Notes: generated by a model from the sequence alone, not told the origin. A stretch of DNA of 15,181 nucleotides from an uncultured Ellagibacter sp. (GCA_934661105.1 CAKUIV010000037.1:1-15181); one strand, 5' to 3'; numbered from the stretch's first letter, positions 6,885 through 14,330 are shown. Numbers and translations: made by a program.

Positions 6885-8153
6885 CTAAAACTTAGCGATC
6901 TTGGAAAGATCGTTCAGCGTAACGTTCGGCGCGCTTTCGGCAGCGCGCATAAGGAAGTTCAGCTTCTCGATTCGTTCGCCGGAACGAGGGCAGCCGTTCT
7001 TCTGGAACGGAACCTGCAGGCCGACCGACAGATCCATGACAACGTCGTCGATAACGCCGCCCGAACGGCCCGATGGGCAAGCCAAAAGACCGTGCTCGCG
7101 CGCATAATCGTAGGTTTCGAACGCCTCAGTCAGCGTTCCGACCTGGTTCGGCTTCAGGATGAAGCCGTCGACGGCATCGAGCTCGACCGCACGCTCGAGG
7201 CGCGCTCGGTTCGTGACGATGAGGTCGTCGCCAAGGATGTTCGTGGTCGTGATCTTCCGCTTCGTCTCGACGAATCCATCCCAGTCATCCTCGTCGAGCA
7301 GGTCCTCGATGAAAAGGAAGTTGAAGTCGCGAGCGAGTTGCGCCGTGTAGTCGACAAGCTCGCTCGAGGTAACGCGCTCGCCCTTGAGCAGGTAGGTCTT
7401 CGAGTCCTTGTCGTACATCTCAGACGATGCGCAATCGAGGGCGAAGCAGAACTTGTCGGCCGCCCCGATTTCCTCCATACCCTGGCGCATAACGCCCAGA
7501 ACTTCAGCAGGGTCGGAAGAAAAAGCCTGGTATCCGTACGATTTCGCAACCCCCGCCGCATGCCCGGTATAGCGGGCGATCGTTCCTTCGAGGTGATTGA
7601 ACAGCTCGACGCCGAGGGCGACGGCCTCTTGGATGTCCGCAGCGCCGTAAGGCACCACGATGAATTCGTTGAAGCCCTGGGTATAGCCATCGTAGACGCC
7701 GCCGTTGACCATATTGAACGTCGGAACGGGCACGGTGGAAAGAGGTTTCCCGGCTATGAGCTGGTAAAGCGGCTTCCCGGCAGCGGCCGCGGCAGCACGC
7801 GCCACGGCGATGGAAGCCGAATAGATGGCGTTGCCGCCGAGCCGGCTTTTGTCGGGCGTGCCGTCAAGCTCGATCATGACGCGGTCGACGGCTCGGAAAT
7901 CTTCCACATCCATGCCCGTGATAGCGGGACCGATGATGTTCTCAACATTGTCGACGGCTTTGTGAACCGAAAGCCCGTGGTAGTCGTTCGGGTCGCCGTC
8001 GCGCAGCACGCACGCTTCATGGATGCCGACGGATTGCCCGGTCGGGGCGGCGCCGCGCGTGACGATGCCGGTATCCGTGGTGATTTCCACCTCAACGAGG
8101 GGACGGCACTTGCAGTCGATGATTTGACGGCCGTGTACTTTTGCGATTTTCAT
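6885..8153 (-). CDS. Enolase-like protein with altered active site
   Basis: This 422-residue protein aligns end to end with enolase (phosphopyruvate hydratase): N-terminal GRQIIDCKCRPLVEVEI, the loop APTGQSVGIHEA (36-47), and a C-terminal barrel. By manual alignment to yeast and E. coli enolase, the metal ligands are kept (Asp240, Glu283, and Asp309 or Asp310), as are Glu163 (yeast Glu168), Lys334 (yeast Lys345), Lys385 (yeast Lys396) and Arg363-Ser364. The general-acid glutamate of the GDEGG motif (yeast Glu211) is replaced by Tyr205 in AKSYGYQAF; His159 is replaced by Tyr154 in GGVYDGY; His373 is replaced by Gly362. The catalytic base lysine and metal sites thus remain, but groups needed to dehydrate 2-phosphoglycerate do not. 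I infer a different substrate, not the housekeeping glycolytic enzyme. AAGGA precedes the ATG by 8 nt. It is last in the operon, 46 nt after the kinase homologue. Calling it eno would be misleading. Confidence 0.9.
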   Translation of the reverse strand: MKIAKVHGRQIIDCKCRPLVEVEITTDTGIVTRGAAPTGQSVGIHEACVLRDGDPNDYHGLSVHKAVDNVENIIGPAITGMDVEDFRAVDRVMIELDGTPDKSRLGGNAIYSASIAVARAAAAAAGKPLYQLIAGKPLSTVPVPTFNMVNGGVYDGYTQGFNEFIVVPYGAADIQEAVALGVELFNHLEGTIARYTGHAAGVAKSYGYQAFSSDPAEVLGVMRQGMEEIGAADKFCFALDCASSEMYDKDSKTYLLKGERVTSSELVDYTAQLARDFNFLFIEDLLDEDDWDGFVETKRKITTTNILGDDLIVTNRARLERAVELDAVDGFILKPNQVGTLTEAFETYDYAREHGLLACPSGRSGGVIDDVVMDLSVGLQVPFQKNGCPRSGERIEKLNFLMRAAESAPNVTLNDLSKIAKF

Positions 8154-8199
8154 TATGGCAGTCCTTACAAGTTCGAACAGGTTCGCGCTTCGTCGCGCT

Positions 8200-9606
8200 T
8201 TAAGCGTCGAGCGCGGGAACGTACATGAGATTCAGGTCGCACAGGTTCGTGCCGGTGTTCCCCGTCTTCACCGTGTCGCCGATTGCATCGAGCGCTTCGA
8301 AGCAGGCATGGCCGCGCAACGCCGCATGAAGGTCGACGCCCGCCTCTCGCGCCGCCTGCGCGCTCTTCGAGTCGGCGATGCCTCCGGCAACATCGGTGGT
8401 GCCGTCGGTTCCTTCCGAGTCGATGGACAAAAGGCAAGCGCCCGGCGCCTTCTCGGCAGCGATGGCGAAGGAGGCGCACATTTCCTGCCCGCACCCGCCA
8501 TGGCCGGCAATAGTGGCGTTGTCCGTGATGAGAGTCGTTGCTTCACCTGCGGAAATAACCATGCACGGAGCCGGCATGGGATTTCCGTAGCGCTGGATTT
8601 CACGGGCAACGGAAGCCATGACCGTCCCCACGTCGCGCGCCTCGCCTTCGACGAACGACGACAGGATGAACGCGTTCATGCCCGCTTCGCGCGCCGCGTC
8701 GAGCGCATAGCGCGGCGAGTCGGGCACCGTGTTCAGCAGGAAGTACGTGTTATCGAGGAAAGCCTTCGGGGTTTCCTTGTCGGGGCCGGCGTTCATGATG
8801 TAGTCGACGACCGACTTGGGCAAACGATCAGCCAGATCGTAGTCCCGGATAACGCGCCGTGCGTCGTCGAGCGTGGTTTTATCGGGACCGATGGGAGTAG
8901 AATTGTACTTTTCGTAAGGCACCGAAATATCTTCGGTAGGGGGATTGCCCACCGCATCGGAGATTCCGAAGCCGATGAATTCCGCGCCCGACGCCTGGAT
9001 ACGCTGCGCCAGACGTCCGCCGTTCATCTGCGAGATATGGCGTCGAACGGCGTTGATCTCGTAGATGCCGGCACCCGATTTCAAAAGGACGTCGGTGGCA
9101 TCCATCTCGTCTTGCAGGGTGATGCCGTCGACCGGACAGCTCATAAGCGCAGACGAGCCGCCCGAAATGACGCCGATGAACAAATCGTCCGGACCGGCGT
9201 TGTCAGCAAGCTCCAAGCACTTGAGGGAGGCCTCGTAGCCGATCTCGTTGGGAATAGGGTGCCCCCCGACGTAGACCTCGGTATGGTTGAATCGGTCGGT
9301 CGGTTCGCTCATCTTCACGATGGCGATGCCGCGCGTAAGGTGGTCGCCGAGGATCTCGTCGATCGCCATAGCCATATGGTTGCACGCCTTGCCCGATCCG
9401 ACCAGGTAGACATGGCGCTTCTTGGAAAGGTCCCAGCGCTTAGCGCCGACGCAGAGCACGTCGCCCTCCATGTGCGCAATCGACTTGATGCGCTCGTAGG
9501 AATCGAGTCGCTGCAAGGTCTTCTCGCACACGTCGAGCACGGCTTTGCGCGACGCGCCGTCGCCATGCCCTTCGGCCTGGGCGCGATTCCTGATTTTCTC
9601 GCTCAT
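8200..9606 (-). CDS. Class II glycerate kinase (DUF4147/MOFRL) family protein
   Basis: Family members (GckA/TtuD type) phosphorylate D-glycerate to 2-phosphoglycerate with ATP. Seen in order are LVGSGKA (68-74), GGHPIP (114-119), GVISGGSSAL (145-154), NAVRRHISQMNGGRLA (185-200), GEATT (354-358), GHGGCGQE (368-375), SEGTDGTTDVAGG (397-409) and TGNTGTNLCDL (448-458), giving the DUF4147 domain followed by the MOFRL domain; 468 residues is a normal to slightly long size. Several motifs differ from the usual forms as I remember them: KGGRLA is NGGRLA, GRGGRNQE is GHGGCGQE, DGPTD is DGTTD, and GPTGTN is GNTGTN. These are in the active-site cleft, so the substrate may not be glycerate. The start is the ATG at 9606, with AAAGG 7 nt upstream; an in-frame ATG at 9657 lacks a ribosome site. 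It lies 119 nt after the MFS gene and 46 nt before the enolase-like gene, which would act on a phosphorylated product. Confidence 0.88.
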   Translation of the reverse strand: MSEKIRNRAQAEGHGDGASRKAVLDVCEKTLQRLDSYERIKSIAHMEGDVLCVGAKRWDLSKKRHVYLVGSGKACNHMAMAIDEILGDHLTRGIAIVKMSEPTDRFNHTEVYVGGHPIPNEIGYEASLKCLELADNAGPDDLFIGVISGGSSALMSCPVDGITLQDEMDATDVLLKSGAGIYEINAVRRHISQMNGGRLAQRIQASGAEFIGFGISDAVGNPPTEDISVPYEKYNSTPIGPDKTTLDDARRVIRDYDLADRLPKSVVDYIMNAGPDKETPKAFLDNTYFLLNTVPDSPRYALDAAREAGMNAFILSSFVEGEARDVGTVMASVAREIQRYGNPMPAPCMVISAGEATTLITDNATIAGHGGCGQEMCASFAIAAEKAPGACLLSIDSEGTDGTTDVAGGIADSKSAQAAREAGVDLHAALRGHACFEALDAIGDTVKTGNTGTNLCDLNLMYVPALDA

Positions 9607-9639
9607 TGGCAGCCTTTCGTTTTCTCTTCTTGCACACGA

Positions 9640-9674
9640 GGTGCTCCGACCAGGCATTTCCCGGCCGGAGCACC
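9640..9674 (-). other. Stem-loop between the MFS and kinase genes
   Basis: GGTGCTCCG (9640-9648) and CGGAGCACC (9666-9674) form a perfect 9-bp stem with a 17-nt loop within the operon transcript, 34 nt before the kinase start. There is no T run, so it is more likely an mRNA processing, stability or partial-attenuation element than a full terminator. Confidence 0.45.
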
Positions 9675-9685
9675 GTCAAATCGTC

Positions 9686-9716
9686 GCTTTTGGGCCAAAA
9701 GCCTCATGCGAGTATA
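9686..9716 (-). promoter_or_regulatory. Operator-like palindrome next to a -10-like box, possible internal promoter
   Basis: GCTTTTGG-G-CCAAAAGC (9686-9702) is a perfect 8-bp inverted repeat with one central base, too tight for a good RNA hairpin and so more like a dimer binding site. On the minus strand TATACT (9711-9716) lies just upstream, which would put the palindrome at about the transcription start. No convincing -35 was found. It could allow separate expression of the kinase and enolase-like genes. Confidence 0.3.
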
Positions 9717-9725
9717 AGAATTCCC

Positions 9726-11102
9726 CTACGCTTCCGCGTTGGCCTGCTCCATGTCGGCGGCAGTGAGCTTGGCAGCTTCCTCGGCCGCCTCGTCCTCCAT
9801 CCGACGCAGCTCGTCGTTCTTGACGAACACCATGATAAGCACGGCGGCGATGATCATGATGACGCCGATGACGATGAACCCGGCGAAGTCTTGGCCGGTC
9901 TGCTCCTTCATGACGCCGATAAGCGTCGGGGAAACAAAACCGGCGAGGTTGCCGAACGAGTTCACCATCGCGATGCCGACGGCAGCGGCCGGGCCGGTGA
10001 GGTAGTAGTCGGTAAGCGACCAGAACGGCCCGAACAGCGCGTACACGCAGGCGATGATGATGGCGAGCATGATCACCGACAGGTACGAGCCGGAAAGGTT
10101 GCCGATAGTCGCCATGGCGACGGCGCACAGCACGAGCGGAATCACGCAGTGCCACTTACGCTCGCGCAGACGGTCGGAGCGATGCGACCACCATACCATG
10201 GAGACGGCGCCCAAGATGTAAGTCGCCGCCGTGAGCCAGCCGACCATGGCCGCAGACAGGTCGCCCAAATCGTCGATGATGAGCGGAGTCCAGAAGCCAA
10301 GACCATATTCGCCCAGCTCAACCGCGAAGTAAACAACGAGGAGAATCCACATGCGGTAGTTGAAGAAAGCTTCCTTCGAGAAGTACTTCTTCGCCTGAAC
10401 CGGCTTGCGGGCAGCCTCTGCGGCAAGGCCGTTTGCGAGCCACTTCTTCTCCGCGTCGTCGAGCCAGGAAACGTCGGCGGGGCGATCGGGGAGAACCTTC
10501 AGGCACACGATGCCGCCGATGATGGAGGGCAGGCCCTCGATCAGGAAGATCCAGCGCCAAGAAGAAAGGCCGAACCAGTCGATGTTGTCGGAGATGTAGC
10601 CGGAAAGCGGGGCGCCGATCATGTAGCTCACCGGAATAGCGAGCATGAACATGGCGATGACCTTCGCGGAGTCGCGACCCAAGAACCAACGGCTCAGGTA
10701 CAGCACGACGCCGGGGAAGAAGCCGGCCTCGGCGACGCCGACGAGGAAGCGGAAGATGTAGAGCGCCCAGATGTTCTGGATGGTGCTCATGAGCATGACG
10801 ATGATGCCCCATGAAATAAGGATGCGGGCGATCCATTTGCGGGCGCCGACCTTATCCATGATGATGTTCGAAGGCACCTCGAAAACGAAGTAGCCGATGA
10901 AGAAGATACCGGCGACCAGACCGTATGCGGCAGCGGTGATGCCGAGCTCCTCGTTCATGGTAAGGGCTGCGTAGCCGAGGTTGGAGCGTCCGATGTACGC
11001 CAGGACGTAGAAAATGATGAGCAGCGGCAAAAGGTGCTTCGCGCACTTCTTGTACGTGGAGTCGCCGACGGGGCCGCGCCAGCTTGCTTGTTTCGTTGCC
11101 AT
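9726..11102 (-). CDS. MFS transporter, anion:cation symporter (ACS) family
   Basis: This 458-residue protein has about twelve hydrophobic segments in two halves around a hydrophilic loop (about 205-240). ACS-family features are clear: YIGRSNLGYAALTMNEELGI after the first segment (36-55) and EVPSNIIMDKVGARKWIARI (75-94). The family carries small organic anions such as tartrate, galactonate, glucarate, phthalate or allantoate by proton symport, so a carboxylate substrate is likely but its identity is open. The tail after about residue 425 is acidic and Ala/Glu-rich. AAGGAA stands 8 nt before the ATG. It begins 43 nt after the OCD-family gene and precedes the kinase gene, so it probably imports the substrate of this operon. 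Confidence 0.93.
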   Translation of the reverse strand: MATKQASWRGPVGDSTYKKCAKHLLPLLIIFYVLAYIGRSNLGYAALTMNEELGITAAAYGLVAGIFFIGYFVFEVPSNIIMDKVGARKWIARILISWGIIVMLMSTIQNIWALYIFRFLVGVAEAGFFPGVVLYLSRWFLGRDSAKVIAMFMLAIPVSYMIGAPLSGYISDNIDWFGLSSWRWIFLIEGLPSIIGGIVCLKVLPDRPADVSWLDDAEKKWLANGLAAEAARKPVQAKKYFSKEAFFNYRMWILLVVYFAVELGEYGLGFWTPLIIDDLGDLSAAMVGWLTAATYILGAVSMVWWSHRSDRLRERKWHCVIPLVLCAVAMATIGNLSGSYLSVIMLAIIIACVYALFGPFWSLTDYYLTGPAAAVGIAMVNSFGNLAGFVSPTLIGVMKEQTGQDFAGFIVIGVIMIIAAVLIMVFVKNDELRRMEDEAAEEAAKLTAADMEQANAEA

Positions 11103-11145
11103 TGTCGTTGTTCCTTACTGATCTTGCATGACGAGGTTGCGGGTC

Positions 11146-12267
11146 TTACGCCTGGTAAGGATCGTCCCAAAGCGTGAGCTTGGTGCCGATTCCCTTCTCG
11201 AGCGCCTTCTGGTAGCAGGTATAGCCCCAACCGAGGTCGAACACGGCCATGCCGGACGCGATGAAGAAGATGCGCTCATCGTCGCTCTGACGACCCGGCT
11301 TCTCGCCGATGATGATATGCCCAAGATCGGTGGCTTCGGAGAGCGGTTCCTTCTTGCCCGCATCGATGAGCTCGTACACCGGGCCGCCGATCTGCCCGGC
11401 GTAGCCCTTGTGGTAATCCTCGGAAGCGCGCGCGTCCGCAACGTAGGCTTCATGCAGCTTGGTGTTGTCCCAAACGATGGTGGAATTCTCCCACACCTCG
11501 TCAGCGCCCTTCATGGGGCCGGTAAGCAGCACGGTCGCGCCCTTCTTGAACCAGGAGTCCTCGACATTCAGCGGAGCGAGGCGGCTCGCCGCGGTAGTCA
11601 CGATATCGCCCTGGCCAAGCGCTGTGGCAAGATCGTCGCATGCCTCGGCTTCAACGTTGAAGGTCTCGGTTGCCCAAGCGGCGAACTTCTGCGCCACTTC
11701 GGGGAACAGATCGTAGCAAACAACCTTCTTGACCTGGGGTTCCTGCGAAAGGATGCCGGCAAGGCAGCTGTGGTTGATAGCTCCGCAGCCGACAACGGTG
11801 ACGACTTCGGAATCCTTGCGAGCGAGATAGCGGCACGCAACGCCGGGGATGCACCCCGTACGGGCGGAAGAAAGAAGGTTGGCGGACTGGAACGCGAGAG
11901 GCTCGCCGGTTTCCTTATCGTTCAGAACGACCGTGAGCACCGAGCGCGGAAGACCGTGCTCCTTGTTCGCGGCATTCGATCCGTACCACTTGTTGCCGCA
12001 GATATTGAAGCGACCGCCGAGGTAGGCGGGCATCGCGACGAAACGGCGATCGGGGCCGGCAACGGGCATGTTGGGGAAGGGGCTCGTTTCGGGGAACACG
12101 AGCGCAAGACCGTGGGAATTGTGGTTCGAACCGCCCATAAGATAGTCGCCCGTGGCGAGAAGCTTGAAAACCTCCTCGCAAACGTCCACGCACGCTGCCG
12201 CGTCGTTGACGCCGGCGTCGATCATGTCCTGCTCGGACATGTACAGAAAGTCGGTCTTTTTGCCCAT
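11146..12267 (-). CDS. Ornithine cyclodeaminase/mu-crystallin family protein
   Basis: This 373-residue protein belongs to the OCD/mu-crystallin family of NAD(P)-dependent enzymes (ornithine cyclodeaminase, alanine dehydrogenase, ketimine reductases, opine-like dehydrogenases). The substrate domain shows GNKWYGSNAANKEHGLPRS (91-109, Lys93 in the place of the family's substrate-binding lysine), LNDKETGEPLA, and SARTG with Arg136. A Rossmann segment follows, VVGCGAINHSC (158-168), then VVCYDLFP with Asp186 ending the second strand. The segment GADxPGKxEL that holds the catalytic aspartate of true ornithine cyclodeaminase is replaced by TGPMKGADEVWEN (249-261), so ornithine is not a safe substrate. 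Close relatives are, as I recall, often labelled 'tyramine oxidase subunit B', a name I would not rely on. AAGGAGG lies 6 nt before the ATG at 12267, which decides this start over the in-frame ATG at 12354. It is first in the four-gene operon and divergent from the diaminopropionate ammonia-lyase gene. Confidence 0.88.
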   Translation of the reverse strand: MGKKTDFLYMSEQDMIDAGVNDAAACVDVCEEVFKLLATGDYLMGGSNHNSHGLALVFPETSPFPNMPVAGPDRRFVAMPAYLGGRFNICGNKWYGSNAANKEHGLPRSVLTVVLNDKETGEPLAFQSANLLSSARTGCIPGVACRYLARKDSEVVTVVGCGAINHSCLAGILSQEPQVKKVVCYDLFPEVAQKFAAWATETFNVEAEACDDLATALGQGDIVTTAASRLAPLNVEDSWFKKGATVLLTGPMKGADEVWENSTIVWDNTKLHEAYVADARASEDYHKGYAGQIGGPVYELIDAGKKEPLSEATDLGHIIIGEKPGRQSDDERIFFIASGMAVFDLGWGYTCYQKALEKGIGTKLTLWDDPYQA

Positions 12268-12596
12268 GCGAATCCTCCTTGGTCGAACATTTCTGAGCAA
12301 ATGGCAAGCTTGGATTCCGCCAAGCCCACGTTGGCATACTTTACGCCTAATCATTGCGATCCGGTTTCAGGTTTCGGGAATGCGAGGCACTTTGCCCGAA
12401 TAAAGCGATGTACGGCCTCCGGAGCAGGGCAAGCGGCAGCCCGCAAACGCTTGATCGGCGGCGTGGCGCATGCCGCGACTTTCGCATATGGAGAAAGCTC
12501 GTTTCCTCCTTAGGAAACCCCCTCGCCGCATTAATGCGTACAATACTTGGCAGTATCCATATCAGCACCCATGCAAATTGGAAAGAAGGGATATCC
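12268..12596. promoter_or_regulatory. Divergent regulatory region between the OCD-family operon and the ammonia-lyase gene
   Basis: This 329-nt non-coding stretch must hold both promoters. On the OCD side, GCTTGG-ATTCCG-CCAAGC (12308-12325) is a 6-bp inverted repeat, flanked by further GGCAAG and TTGGC half-sites at 12303-12308 and 12331-12335. On the lyase side, GTTTCCT-CCTT-AGGAAAC (12501-12518) is a 7-bp inverted repeat lying 20 nt upstream of TACAAT (12539-12544), a good -10 whose -35 is poor, as is usual for activated promoters. No regulator gene lies in the window. I assigned no promoter to the OCD side. Confidence 0.45.
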
Positions 12597-13820
12597 ATGA
12601 CAGAGCGCATCACGTGGACGATGAACGCCCTGCCGAAAACCGACGACGCCTACCTCGCGTCGTTCTCAAGCGAGCATGCCGCAGCAGCGCGTGCCTTCCA
12701 TGAAAGTTTCCCGCAGTACGCGCCGACCCCGCTTGCCCACCTCAAGTGCCAGGCAAAGCACCTCGGGCTGTGTAGCCTCAACGTGAAGGACGAGAGCTAC
12801 CGCTTCGGACTGAACGCCTTCAAGGTGCTCGGCGGGTCGTTCGCCATCGCGAACCACGTTGCCGAGGCGACCGGCAAGCCCGTAGCCGAAGTCGACTACG
12901 GCTACCTTACCTCCGAAGAGCTCGCACGCGACTTCGGAAGCTGCACCTTCTTCACCGCCACCGACGGCAACCACGGCCGCGGCGTAGCCTGGGCCGCGCA
13001 CGAGCTTGGGCAGAAAGCCGTCGTGCGCATGCCGAAGGGCACAACCGAAACGCGCCGCGACAACATCGCAAAGCTCGGAGCAATCGTCACCATCGAAGAT
13101 GCCAACTACGACGAGTGCGTCCGCATGGCCGCCGCCGAGGCCGCCGCATGCGACAACGGAGTCGCCGTGCAAGACACCGCGTGGGAAGGCTACGAGAAAA
13201 TCCCCCTGTGGATTTCGCAGGGCTACACCACCATGGCGAGCGAGGCGGCCGATCAGCTGGCTCATGCGGGAATCCGACCGACGCATGTGTTCATCCAGGC
13301 AGGCGTCGGGTCGATGGCGGGAGCCGTCGTCGCTTACTTCGCGAACCGTTTCCCCGACAACCCGCCCACCTTCGTAGTGGTCGAGGCCTCGAACGCCGCG
13401 TGCTTGTACAAGAGCGCCTGCGCAAGCGACGGCAACCCGCACGCCGTCACGGGCGACATGCCCACCGTCATGGCCGGGCTTGCCTGCGGCGAGCCGAACA
13501 CCCAAACCTGGGACATCCTGAAAAACCACGTCACCGCCTTCGTGGCCTGCCCCGATTGGGTCACCGCACGAGGAATGCGCCGCCTGTCGTCTCCACTCGG
13601 AAACGATCCCCGCGTCGTTTCGGGCGAATCGGGAGCCGTAGGCGTGGGGCTCGTCTGCACGCTTATGGAGGACGATTCCTACGCTGACCTGCGAGAAGCT
13701 TTGGGACTTTCCGCCGAAAGCAACGTTCTTACGTTCTCCACCGAAGGAGACACCGACCCCGACCGCTATCGCGAAATCGTTTGGGAAGGCGCACTCCCGA
13801 GCGTTGAGGGGGTAGTGTAA
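12597..13820 (+). CDS. dpaL: 2,3-diaminopropionate ammonia-lyase
   Basis: This PLP enzyme converts 2,3-diaminopropionate to pyruvate and two ammonia (and can act on D-serine in some species). The 407 residues match the usual length (E. coli YgeX about 398). The PLP lysine is Lys76 in LNAFKVLGGSFA. The catalytic acids of the E. coli enzyme (Asp120 and Asp189) correspond to Asp123 in FTATDGNHGRGVAW and Asp193 in VQDTAWEGYEKIP. The glycine-rich phosphate loop is GVGSMAG (236-242), and VMAGLACGEP and VSGESGAVG follow. All key residues are present. The ATG at 12597 has GAAGGG 6 nt upstream; the open frame upstream to 12354 is not convincing coding sequence. It is a single-gene unit with its own terminator, divergent from the OCD-family operon. 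In E. coli the homologue ygeX lies in a purine-related cluster, but no other gene of that cluster is present here. Confidence 0.93.
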   Translation: MTERITWTMNALPKTDDAYLASFSSEHAAAARAFHESFPQYAPTPLAHLKCQAKHLGLCSLNVKDESYRFGLNAFKVLGGSFAIANHVAEATGKPVAEVDYGYLTSEELARDFGSCTFFTATDGNHGRGVAWAAHELGQKAVVRMPKGTTETRRDNIAKLGAIVTIEDANYDECVRMAAAEAAACDNGVAVQDTAWEGYEKIPLWISQGYTTMASEAADQLAHAGIRPTHVFIQAGVGSMAGAVVAYFANRFPDNPPTFVVVEASNAACLYKSACASDGNPHAVTGDMPTVMAGLACGEPNTQTWDILKNHVTAFVACPDWVTARGMRRLSSPLGNDPRVVSGESGAVGVGLVCTLMEDDSYADLREALGLSAESNVLTFSTEGDTDPDRYREIVWEGALPSVEGVV

Positions 13821-13832
13821 ATAAGCGCGTCG

Positions 13833-13864
13833 AAGGCGGCGTCCGAATTCGGACGCCGCCTTTT
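13833..13864 (+). terminator. Rho-independent terminator of the ammonia-lyase gene
   Basis: A perfect palindrome spans 13833-13862 (AAGGCGGCGTCCG, centre AATT, then its complement) and runs into TTTT at 13861-13864. It lies 12 nt after the stop codon and is one of the clearest terminators in the window. Confidence 0.93.
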
Positions 13865-13867
13865 CCA

Positions 13868-13894
13868 ATATACGGCGCCCCTTCCGCCGTATAT
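13868..13894. repeat. Inverted repeat just after the terminator
   Basis: ATATACGGCG (13868-13877) and CGCCGTATAT (13885-13894) form a perfect 10-bp inverted repeat around CCCCTTC. It has no T run. Either a second hairpin backing the terminator or a binding site for a dimeric regulator; nothing further supports one over the other. Confidence 0.4.
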
Positions 13895-14330
13895 GGCGAA
13901 TCGCGGTCTATGGCAACATCGTTCGAATCTCACAGCTCGAAGCGACCCTCCCATGGCCCCTTCCCGCTCTCCCGTTTCGACAGATTCACGGCATTTGCTT
14001 ATTTTTCGCCCTCCCGCTCTCTTCGATAATTTGCTCAAGCGCTTCGCCAGGGATAGCGAAGCGACTATAAAAGAACGGTTGCGAAAGGAGGAGGCTGCGC
14101 GGGCGATTCTTATGCCGCGAAGCGCACCTGAGATCTTGGGGAGAGACCGGAGCCCGCACGGCGCCGGCTATGGGGATATATTCGGGGATTATCCACTCGA
14201 TAGCTGAATACCTGTTCATAGCGTCTCTCACGCGATTCGCCGCATTCTTGCAACCGCGCGCAAGGGGAATGAAATTTAGGGGAGCGGCTCCGCCCGTTCC
14301 GATTTGTCATTCACTGCATAGGAGGGATCT
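13895..14330. other. Gene-poor stretch upstream of the AAHS-type transporter
   Basis: I see no convincing gene in this 436-nt stretch. The open frames on both strands (for example 13893-14207 plus and 13986-14231 minus) lack ribosome sites and recognisable motifs. Its base composition is more AT-rich around 13980-14080 than in the neighbouring genes. It holds a hairpin with an 8-bp stem (CGCTTCGC at 14040-14047, GCGAAGCG at 14056-14063). A weak promoter candidate for the transporter is TTGCAA (14248-14253) with TGAAAT (14270-14275), spaced 16 nt. Confidence 0.5.

Noticed and set aside
8155..9717. Plus-strand open frame of 520 codons opposite the kinase gene.
   Set aside because: The minus strand encodes an unmistakable glycerate kinase family protein; the plus frame has no recognisable motif and is an antisense shadow of GC-rich codons.
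12365..12378. TTTCAGG followed directly by TTTCGGG in the divergent region, resembling the heptamers at 2807-2854.
   Set aside because: The spacing is 7 bp and not 11, only one copy matches exactly, and a given heptamer is expected about once or twice by chance in a window of this size.
12354..12596. In-frame upstream extension of the ammonia-lyase gene to an ATG at 12354 (81 extra residues).
   Set aside because: The extension is Arg/Cys-rich and unlike the family, the ATG at 12597 has a good ribosome site and gives the family length, and the extension would overlap the promoter region.
13986..14231. Minus-strand frame of 81 codons ending in a plausible helix (FAIPGEALEQIIEESGRAKNK).
   Set aside because: No ribosome site, no known motif, and the first half looks random. 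A decayed gene end cannot be excluded, but there is no support for it.
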